DNA from: Myxococcaceae bacterium
GTDB lineage: Bacteria; Myxococcota_A; Polyangia; Polyangiales; Ga0077539
DNA: 32,716 nucleotides
Direction of reading: 5' to 3'
NCBI GenBank assembly: GCA_004297725.1
Contig: SCUS01000179.1
Span: 1 to 32,716 of the forward strand
The notes beneath the pieces are model-generated. The model was not told the origin of the DNA, made no database searches, and saw only the letters and a program-made list of their open reading frames with translations. A program made the translations under genes and the position numbers. Below are positions 16,401-21,111 of this stretch, piece by piece (within the stretch, counting starts at the first letter, position 1; each line of letters begins with the position of its first letter).

Positions 16401-16509
16401 ACCAGTCGGCGGCGCTGCCATCGACGGTCACGGGGTGGGCGAGCGCGGCGCCGGTGAGGGCGGAGACGCTCAGCGCGAAGGCCGCAGCGAGGAGGGAGCG
16501 AGGTCGCAT
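13432..16509 (-). CDS. MYXO-CTERM surface protein: CBM9/DOMON-like and lamin-tail domains plus eight Cys-rich modules
   Basis: 1025 residues from the ATG at 16509. In order: a signal peptide ending ALA before HPV (about residue 25); a beta-rich domain opening VTVDGSAADWSSRVPTADN, like carbohydrate-binding family 9/DOMON modules (about 26-230); a lamin-tail-like domain (about 260-400; NEWVALRNM, LGNFRIGDEE, NGGDEILVLDGSN); eight repeats of about 41-63 residues built on C.DGN.CNGAETCNA.G.C and C..NPCT.DSC.P.SGC (about 443-876); an Asp/Val stalk with three identical 12-residue units; and a tail, GCGCRAAGG, hydrophobic helix, RRRRRR. The tail fits MYXO-CTERM, a sorting signal that holds proteins at the myxobacterial surface. 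The Cys modules are probably disulfide-bonded, and may act as a rigid extracellular stalk. Function unknown; adhesion or matrix binding is inference. Confidence 0.88.
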   Translation of the reverse strand: MRPRSLLAAAFALSVSALTGAALAHPVTVDGSAADWSSRVPTADNLGLVARNASSAGEYVWLDNAADARTDLATPENDANITRVQYTGTATGLAILVRLAATAPSGAPVQVQVAIDTDRASGSGQSFLAGFGDTQVAPEARWEFLVQTRFGSGGTAAVLDPSFATTATVAAVRGADGVEIFVPWSALGLSAPPAAPLRFTVATFRAQSNDDTVPIGGSEVSNALDVVTDYGDPRAASHPNTFAEVSDQVIHYYADVYFAADGEVYAPLMVTRFVSDAAASTVGGNEWVALRNMTPAPLALGNFRIGDEETVDGTEGMYSFPAATLAPGATFIVAASGSQYAARYGRAADAEFATTAGDTTPDMTRYTLWTASGSWGLANGGDEILVLDGSNTLVDIVNYGSGTYAGVTATPVISTTARVYSRLPALTDRDDNALDFADAGATCGADLDCPGACSRCDVNACGARPTGTACSDGNPCNGAETCNAAGACAAGTALSCDDGNVCTTDSCSPASGCVNTPVSAGTSCADADACNGAETCNAAGACTPGAPLVCTDANPCTVNTCNPASGCAVTFLDDGAVCGSTNVCSGRQTCGSGLCVTAAPLACVDANPCTADACNPASGCDFSPVSAGTACGDGNACNGAETCNATGTCSAGAPPVCADSNPCTADSCSPGTGCVNAPLAAGTACGDGDACNGAETCNAAGTCSAGAPPVCADGNPCTADSCSPATGCVNAPVTAGAGCGDGNPCNGAETCNAAGACAAGTALSCDDGNVCTADSCSPASGCVNTPVSAGTSCGDGDACNGAETCNAAGACTPGTAVSCPPSAVPCRVNTCDRASGDCVLVNATAGTLCDDGELCNGVERCDTAGACVMGALPDGGLCSDAGDAGDASDVAVTDVPSDVTEAEDVADASDVTEAEDVADASDVTEAEDVADAAMVDVDTDVVLGDAGVADVADARADARADVVMADAGLQDASVGADVPDAGVNALPGDPAGCGCRAAGGSSDGRLALAGLAALGVVLSRRRRRR
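13715..13822 (-). repeat. Three 36-bp tandem units encoding the Asp/Val stalk
   Basis: Units at 13715-13750, 13751-13786 and 13787-13822 are nearly identical (the middle unit differs by one base). They encode ASDVTEAEDVAD repeated in frame inside the stalk of the MYXO-CTERM protein. The near identity points to recent expansion. Confidence 0.95.
14072..15100 (-). repeat. Internally duplicated Cys-rich module pair
   Basis: Segment 14072-14293 is almost identical to 14879-15100 (constant offset of 807 bases, only a handful of mismatches). Each covers nearly two Cys-rich modules. The modules between them are more diverged, so this pair looks like a recent duplication or gene conversion within the repeat array. 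Confidence 0.85.
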
Positions 16510-16767
16510 CGGAGTGTGAGGGCCTTCGTGAGGTGTAGAGGGAGGCGCGGGCGCGGGCGTCGCGCGGCGATCCAGTCGGCTCACATGGAGGAGGGCCCCT
16601 GCCTTCCGCAAGATGTGCCGTGACTGCCGCAGCAGCGGTCGGGACGGACCGCGGCGCGAAGCGTCCAGCCAGGCTGACGCGGGAGCAGCGTCGGGCCGCG
16701 ATCATCCGGCATTGGCTCCGCAGGGGCCCCCTTGTCGTATCGGGCGGCCCGGGCTGCAATCCGCTCC

Positions 16768-17280
16768 ATGACCACGCTGTGTTCTCACCGGCTGGTGCTG
16801 CGGCCGTTGAGCGAGGACGACCTGCCCTCGCTCGTGGCCTGGCGCAACGACCCGGAGGTCTCCCGCTACCAGGGCTGGGTGCTCCCCTACACGCTCGAGA
16901 TGGCGCGCTCGCTGCTGGGCGAGGGCCTCGACCTGGGCGCCGATGGATGGGTGCAGCGGGCGATCTCGTCGCCGACCGGCGAGCTGCTCGGAGACCTCGG
17001 CATGTGCACCGAGGGCGCGCAGGCGGAGGTCGGGATCACCCTCCGCCCCGGAGCGCAGCGTCAGGGCTACGCGGCCGAGGCGATGCGTACCCTCCTGGGC
17101 CACGCCTTCGGGCCGTTGGGCGTCCGGCGGGTGTTCGCCAGCATCGACCCTCGCAACGCCCCGGTCGCGCGGCTGCTGGAGCGCTCGGGCTTCCGTCTCG
17201 AGGCGCGCCTGGAGAGGAGCTATCTCCACCGAGGAGCGTGGGTCGACGAGGACGTGTACGCCGTGCTCCGCGACGGGTAA
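16768..17280 (+). CDS. GNAT family N-acetyltransferase (RimJ/RimL-like)
   Basis: 170 residues. The N-terminus RLVLRPLSEDDLPSLVAWRNDPEVSRYQGW is typical of the RimJ/RimL-type branch. The acetyl-CoA-binding motif lies in EVGITLRPGAQRQGYAAEAMRTLLGHAF, and the fourth GNAT motif is VRRVFASIDPRNAPVARLLERSGF, followed by RLEARLERSYLHRGAWVDEDVYAVL. These proteins transfer acetyl from acetyl-CoA to an amine, either protein N-termini or small molecules; the acceptor is unknown. It is cytoplasmic, with no signal. The ATG at 16768 is the only start that gives the family N-terminus. It is divergent from the MYXO-CTERM gene with 258 bases between, the region most likely to hold both promoters, though I see no convincing -35/-10 pair there. 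Confidence 0.92.
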   Translation: MTTLCSHRLVLRPLSEDDLPSLVAWRNDPEVSRYQGWVLPYTLEMARSLLGEGLDLGADGWVQRAISSPTGELLGDLGMCTEGAQAEVGITLRPGAQRQGYAAEAMRTLLGHAFGPLGVRRVFASIDPRNAPVARLLERSGFRLEARLERSYLHRGAWVDEDVYAVLRDG

Positions 17281-17321
17281 GGGGGCCTCCGCGCGCCGTT
17301 GGATGCTAAGAGACTCGCACC

Positions 17322-17765
17322 ATGCGAAAGCGTCATTTCCTCTTCGGTCTGATCTCGCTCCTCTCGCTCGGCCTCCCCGCGGGGGCCGACCCGGGGCTGT
17401 CCCGTCCGACGGTCACGGTGCCGCGCGGCCCGCGACCCACCGCGCTCCGCACCCGTGACCTGCGCGTGGGCACCGGCGCCGTGGCGGTCGCGGGCAGGGA
17501 GGTGGAGGTGCAGTACGTCGGCGTCGCGTGGTCGACCGGCCGCGAGTTCGACGCCTCATGGAACCGCGGGAGCCCCTTCCGCTTCAACCTCGGCCGCCGG
17601 ATGGTCATCGCCGGCTGGGATCAGGGCGTCGCAGGGATGCGCGTGGGCGGCCGTCGCGAGCTGGTGATCCCGCCCTCGCTGGGCTACGGCGAGCGGGGCG
17701 CCGGGGGCGCCATCGGCCCCAACGAGACGCTGATCTTCGTCGTCGACCTCATCGCGGTGCACTGA
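17322..17765 (+). CDS. Exported FKBP-type peptidyl-prolyl isomerase
   Basis: 147 residues: a signal peptide (MRKRHFLFGLISLLSLGLPAGA, cleaved around residue 22), a short Pro/Arg-rich linker and a single FKBP domain. Active-site and fold motifs are visible: VEVQYVGV with Tyr65, GREFDASW (Phe76-Asp77), FNLGRRMVIAGWDQGVAGM (Ile96, Trp99), ELVIPPSLGYGERGAGGAIGPNETLIFVVDLI with Tyr122 and Phe139. It should speed Xaa-Pro isomerisation in the periplasm, perhaps of the secreted Cys- and Pro-rich proteins encoded nearby (inference). The gene follows the acetyltransferase by 41 bases and precedes the glycerophosphodiesterase by 42, so a three-gene transcript is plausible. Confidence 0.95.
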   Translation: MRKRHFLFGLISLLSLGLPAGADPGLSRPTVTVPRGPRPTALRTRDLRVGTGAVAVAGREVEVQYVGVAWSTGREFDASWNRGSPFRFNLGRRMVIAGWDQGVAGMRVGGRRELVIPPSLGYGERGAGGAIGPNETLIFVVDLIAVH

Positions 17766-17807
17766 ACTCGCCGCGGCGCTCTCGTGCGATCCTCCGCGCA
17801 CCCACCG

Positions 17808-18833
17808 ATGGCCCTCTCGCACCGCCTCGCGCCGCTCGCCCTCCTCCTCACCCTCGTCGGCTGCTCCGACCCTTCGCCCGCGTCCTCCGACGCCTCCGCG
17901 TCCGATGTCTCCGCGTCCGATGCGTCCGATGTCTCCGCCTCCGTCGGCACACCCGACGCGCGCGCCTCGTCGCCCGTCGACCCCGCGCTCTTCGACTGCC
18001 GCGCCCGCGCGATGATCCCCGCCCGCGCCTCCACCGTGCCCTTCGCGTGCGGCACCGACCCCACCTGCCGCACGCCGCAGGTGATGGGCCACCGCGGCGC
18101 GGGTGGGTCCTTCGGCTTCATCGCCCCGGAGGACACCCTCTCGGCCTACCGGGCGGGCATCGCGCTCGGCATCGAGTACGTCGAGACCGACCCGAGGCCC
18201 ACCATGGACGGCGTGCTGGTCAACATCCACGACGACACCGTCGACCGCACCACCGACGGGACCGGCGCCGTCGACCAGATGACCTTCGAGCAGGTGCGCG
18301 CGCTGCACATCCGCGCCGACGGCCTCGCCGGGGACTTCTCCTGCGAGCGCGTGCCTACGCTGAGGGAGATCCTGGAGACCTGCCGCGGCCGGGTGATCGT
18401 GGTCATCGACGCCAACAAGACCGACCGGATCGACCTTCTGGTGCAGGCCATCCGCGAGGCCGACGCGGTCGACTCGGTGGTGTTCAGCACCAGCAGCATC
18501 GACAAGGTGCGCCGCGCCCTCGCGATGGAGCCCCGCATCCGGGCGCACATCCGCCCCGACACCGTCGCGGCCATCACCCAGCAGCTCGACATGCTCGCCC
18601 CGGTGGTCCCGGCCATCGTGGAGCTTCGCCGCGCCGACGTGCGGGCGGGGGCGCCCATCGTCCACGCGCGCGGCTCTCGCGTCGAGACCGACATCTTCGG
18701 CGAGGACGCCGTCGCGGCCATTCGCGGCGACACCTCGCTCTACCTCAACGCCTTCAACGAGGGCGCGGACATCGTGCAGTCCGACCGCCCCTCGCAGGTG
18801 CTCGACGCGCTGCGCCGCGCTGGCCGGCGCTGA
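17808..18833 (+). CDS. Glycerophosphodiester phosphodiesterase family lipoprotein
   Basis: 341 residues from the ATG at 17808. The lipobox LVGC (residues 16-19) marks a lipoprotein, followed by a Ser/Asp/Ala/Val tether (residues 20-50: SDASASDVSASDASDVSAS). The catalytic TIM barrel has the GDPD signatures: MGHRGAGG (His95-Arg96), PEDT (Glu108), EYVETDPR (Glu126, Asp128) and NIHDDTVDRTTDGTG (His141). These bind a divalent cation and cut glycerophosphodiesters into glycerol 3-phosphate and an alcohol. A Cys pair (CGTDPTC) just before the barrel may form a disulfide. The C-terminus has YLNAFNEGADIVQSDRP, matching the final barrel strand. It probably works in the periplasm on phospholipid headgroup products. 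Substrate range is not visible. Confidence 0.93.
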   Translation: MALSHRLAPLALLLTLVGCSDPSPASSDASASDVSASDASDVSASVGTPDARASSPVDPALFDCRARAMIPARASTVPFACGTDPTCRTPQVMGHRGAGGSFGFIAPEDTLSAYRAGIALGIEYVETDPRPTMDGVLVNIHDDTVDRTTDGTGAVDQMTFEQVRALHIRADGLAGDFSCERVPTLREILETCRGRVIVVIDANKTDRIDLLVQAIREADAVDSVVFSTSSIDKVRRALAMEPRIRAHIRPDTVAAITQQLDMLAPVVPAIVELRRADVRAGAPIVHARGSRVETDIFGEDAVAAIRGDTSLYLNAFNEGADIVQSDRPSQVLDALRRAGRR

Positions 18834-19076
18834 CGCCTCGCTCGCACCCTCCGCAGCGCCACGATGGGGTCGCGTGCGAGCCACGCAGCGAGCGCCGGGC
18901 TGAAGGCCGTCGATGCGGTGGCGAAGCCCCTCGCCGGAAAGGCCGTCTCGACGGTGATCGACACACCCGGCAAGATCCTGAACCTCGTCGCGACGTCGAC
19001 GGGCCCGGGCGCCGCCCGGCGCCGTCACCCGGGGTGGTTTCCACCGGGCCCGCGCTGTGGCACTCCTCGGCGTGCC
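18834..19076. other. Intergenic stretch with coding-like and ABC-permease-like traces
   Basis: No complete gene. The minus strand around 18848-18905 reads FSPALAAWLARDPIVALRR, which resembles the C-terminal end of MacB/FtsX-type permeases (compare FFPARSAARLDPIVALRR of the macB gene in this window). Bases 18851-18872 match 27491-27512 exactly. The plus strand from 18864 has a codon pattern rich in GC at third positions (AVDAVAKPLAGKAVSTVIDT), but no ribosome-binding site and no stop before the lipoprotein start at 19077. Either could be a gene remnant. Confidence 0.3.
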
Positions 19077-20732
19077 ATGACCCTTCGCGGCACCGTCCTC
19101 CTCCCGCTGCTGTGGCTCTGCGGGGGCTGCAGCATCGACTTCGACCGTTTCCTCGCGGGCGCCGGCGACGCAGGCGCGGCGCTCGGCGACCGCCCCGACG
19201 CGGCCCCGGGCCCCGATGCACCCGCCGACGCTTCGCAGCCGGCCGACGCGCCGCTGTCGCGTGATGTTCCGCCCGCGATGGACGCGCCCGCCCCGCGCGA
19301 CGTGCCCGCCGCGATGGACGCCCCCGTCACGCCCGACGTACCCGGGGCACGCGACGTGGTGACCGCGCCCGACGTGCCCGTCGCAATGGACGCCCCCGTC
19401 GTCACCGACGTGCCCATGGCGCGCGACGTGGTGGCCGTGCCCGATGTGCCCATGGCGCGCGACGTGGTGGCCGTGCCCGATGTGCCCATGGCGCGCGACG
19501 TGGTGGCGGTGCCCGACGTGCCTCCGGCGCGCGACGTGGTGGACGTTCCCGACGTGCCGCCGCCCGTCTGCACGCCGGGGAGCGCGACGTGCGCGACGTC
19601 CACCGCGCGCCGGGTCTGCCGAGGCGACGGCCAGGGCTACGTCACCAGCGAGTGCCCGGCGGCGGCCGGCGCGAGCGGCGTGTGCGCGTCGGGGGTCTGC
19701 GCCATCGCCTGCCTCGCGGGACGCGGCGACTGCGACGCGAACCCCGCCAACGGCTGCGAGGCCGACCTCTCGGTGAGCGCCTCGCACTGCGGGCTCTGCG
19801 GGCGGGCGTGCACCGGCGCGACCCGGTGCGTGTCGGGCGCGTGCGCGGCGCTGCCCGACGTGCCCGACCTCCAGCGGGCGTGGTCGTCGATGGGCGCGGC
19901 GGTCGACGGCGCGGGGCACGTCTCGCTGGTGGGCGGGCTCTGGGCGGGCTACAGCGCGGTCGACACGCACGACGCCTGGGACCCGGCCACCAACACGTGG
20001 ATCGAGCGCGCCCCGCTCCCCGAGAGCCTGGTGCACCCGGGCCTCGTGGCCGACGGGGCGGGGAGGATCTACAGCGTCGGCGGCCGCGACGGCGGAAGCA
20101 CCGAGTCGGTGCACGTCTGGGCGTACGACTGGGCGTCCGACGCGTGGAGCGCGCGCGCTCCCCTCGCCACCGGGCGGTGGGCCATCGCCGTCGCGACCGG
20201 GCGCAACGGGCGCATCTACGCCTTCGGGGGCGATCGGTTTCGCGAGACCTCCGACCTCGCGCACGTGTACGACCCCGCGACCAACCTCTGGACGAGCCTC
20301 GCGCGCATGCCCGTCGCCCGCGGCTACGCCCGCGCCGCCACCGCCGCCGACGGGCGCATCTGGGTGGTCGGCGGCCGCGACCAGACGAGCTACCTCTCCA
20401 GCACCAGCGTGTACGACCCGGCGAGCAACACCTGGGCGGCCGGGCCCTCGCTGCCGGGCAACCGGTCGGCGGCCGGGATGACGCTCGGGCCCGACGGCAG
20501 GCTCTACGTCGCCGGCGGCGAGGCGGCCGTGGGCGCCATGTCCGCCGGGGTCTATCAGCTCAACGCGGCCGGGTCGGCGTTCGTCGCGCGCGCCGCGCTG
20601 CCCTCGCCGCGCGCCTACCACGGCTTCGTCACCCTGCGCGACGGCCGCATCGCCTGCCTCGGCGGGGCAGTGACCGCCAGTCGCCTCGCCGCGGTCGACA
20701 CCTACGACCCCGCCGACGACGCCTGGCGCTGA
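19077..20732 (+). CDS. Kelch-repeat protein, probable lipoprotein, with Asp/Val/Pro stalk
   Basis: 551 residues. I start it at 19077 because MTLRGTVLLPLLWLCGGC is a signal peptide with a possible lipidated Cys18, although Cys at -3 makes the lipobox non-standard. Residues about 30-165 are a low-complexity stalk of DVP/MDAP/ARDVV units, part of it from a 36-base tandem repeat. A Cys-rich block follows (CTPGSATC, CRGDGQGY, GDCDANPANGCEADL, HCGLCGRAC), common in extracellular proteins of this group. The C-terminal 290 residues hold at least five kelch repeats, with the GG and Y..(6)..W signature: GRIYSVGGRDGG, GRIYAFGGDRF, GRIWVVGGRDQ, GRLYVAGGEA and DGRIACLGGA, alternating with YDPATNLW, YDPASNTW and YDPADDAW. 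These form a beta-propeller for protein or glycan binding on the cell surface. Ligand unknown. Confidence 0.88.
   Translation: MTLRGTVLLPLLWLCGGCSIDFDRFLAGAGDAGAALGDRPDAAPGPDAPADASQPADAPLSRDVPPAMDAPAPRDVPAAMDAPVTPDVPGARDVVTAPDVPVAMDAPVVTDVPMARDVVAVPDVPMARDVVAVPDVPMARDVVAVPDVPPARDVVDVPDVPPPVCTPGSATCATSTARRVCRGDGQGYVTSECPAAAGASGVCASGVCAIACLAGRGDCDANPANGCEADLSVSASHCGLCGRACTGATRCVSGACAALPDVPDLQRAWSSMGAAVDGAGHVSLVGGLWAGYSAVDTHDAWDPATNTWIERAPLPESLVHPGLVADGAGRIYSVGGRDGGSTESVHVWAYDWASDAWSARAPLATGRWAIAVATGRNGRIYAFGGDRFRETSDLAHVYDPATNLWTSLARMPVARGYARAATAADGRIWVVGGRDQTSYLSSTSVYDPASNTWAAGPSLPGNRSAAGMTLGPDGRLYVAGGEAAVGAMSAGVYQLNAAGSAFVARAALPSPRAYHGFVTLRDGRIACLGGAVTASRLAAVDTYDPADDAWR
19410..19553 (+). repeat. 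36-bp tandem repeat encoding the kelch lipoprotein stalk
   Basis: Three near-perfect units (19410-19445, 19446-19481, 19482-19517) and a fourth diverged one (19518-19553), each encoding VPMARDVVAVPD. The length is a multiple of three, so copy changes keep the frame. Confidence 0.95.
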
Positions 20733-20759
20733 CGCCCCGGCAGCTCTCCCCCCTCTGGC

Positions 20760-20914
20760 GCGGCGACACCCCAGGTCGCGGCGGCCCCGGCGTATGCGCG
20801 CGAAGACAGCGCAGGGGGAGTTCGTCTTCGAGCACGGGTGGGCCAACGCCGCGCACCGGGCGCCGGGTGCTGGTGGCGCCGGGCGAAGACCGGGGCGCCC
20901 TCTCGCGGGCCCTC
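20760..20914 (+). pseudogene. Fragment of a DUF482/FemAB-like acyltransferase, with frameshift and internal deletion
   Basis: Reading through two frame changes gives QVAAAPAYA, then KTAQGEFVFEHGWANAAHRA, then TGRRVLVAPGEDRGALSRAL. In DUF482 proteins (annotated as GNAT or peptidoglycan-biosynthesis acyltransferases) these blocks occur in this order: AAPLYLKTHSQGEYVFDW, WADAAERAG, about 15-20 residues containing YYPKL, then TGPRLLV and a Leu/Ala helix. The first break is an extra CGCG at about 20799-20802. The second sits at an ACCGGGC sequence (20855-20861) that could be read as HRAG or TGR, as expected for deletion between short direct repeats. Everything before about residue 60 and after the Leu/Ala helix is missing; the fragment stops where the dispersed repeat starts. 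The family match rests on remembered motifs, not on a search. Confidence 0.6.
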
Positions 20915-20919
20915 TCCGG

Positions 20920-21043
20920 GCCGATAGGAGGACCAACGGGGCACCGTCGTCGGCGTGGATCTGCTCCGGTTACCAGATCGCCCATTGCCCGTAGTACCCG
21001 CTCTCGCGAGCGTTGGCAGGAGTTCCCGGGACGCCGCCTTGGC
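20920..21043 (+). repeat. Dispersed repeat, copy 1 (with 37-bp insert)
   Basis: Block 1 (20920-20961, starting GCCGATAGGAGG) matches 25775-25816 with one mismatch. Block 2 (20998-21039 and a few bases beyond) matches 25816-25857 with a handful of C/T and A/G differences. Between the blocks this copy has 37 extra bases (20961-20997) absent from copy 2. Same orientation as copy 2. It has no terminal inverted repeats and no transposase, so its type is unknown. Confidence 0.9.
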
Positions 21044-21057
21044 TCACCTGGACCGTT

Positions 21058-21076
21058 GTGCTCCGCTTCGGAGCAC
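21058..21076. promoter_or_regulatory. Perfect inverted repeat GTGCTCCG-CTT-CGGAGCAC
   Basis: An 8-base stem with a 3-base loop, 35 bases before the ATG at 21112. No T-run follows, so it is not a classic terminator. It could be an operator, an mRNA leader hairpin or a chance palindrome. Confidence 0.45.
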
Positions 21077-21111
21077 GACGAGCGCATCGACGAGGCAGCA
21101 CGTTCGCCGTT

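Larger units (their letters stand above)
20733..21111. other. 379-bp gene-free stretch: pseudogene fragment, repeat copy 1 and a hairpin
   Basis: From left to right it holds a decayed acyltransferase fragment (20760-20914), the first copy of a dispersed repeat (20920-21043) and a perfect 8-base inverted repeat (21058-21076) 35 bases before the next start. No intact gene is present. Confidence 0.7.

Noticed and set aside
18864..19076. Longer start for the kelch protein
   Set aside because: The signal peptide begins at 19077; the upstream extension has no ribosome-binding site and would bury the export signal.
17556..20936. A minus-strand open frame of over 1100 codons opposite the phosphodiesterase and kelch genes
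   Set aside because: Composition is Arg/Gly/Val/His-rich, as expected for the antisense of GC-rich coding DNA; the plus-strand genes have clear families.
21058..21076. Rho-independent terminator
   Set aside because: The stem is good, but no T-run follows and it lies just before a gene start.
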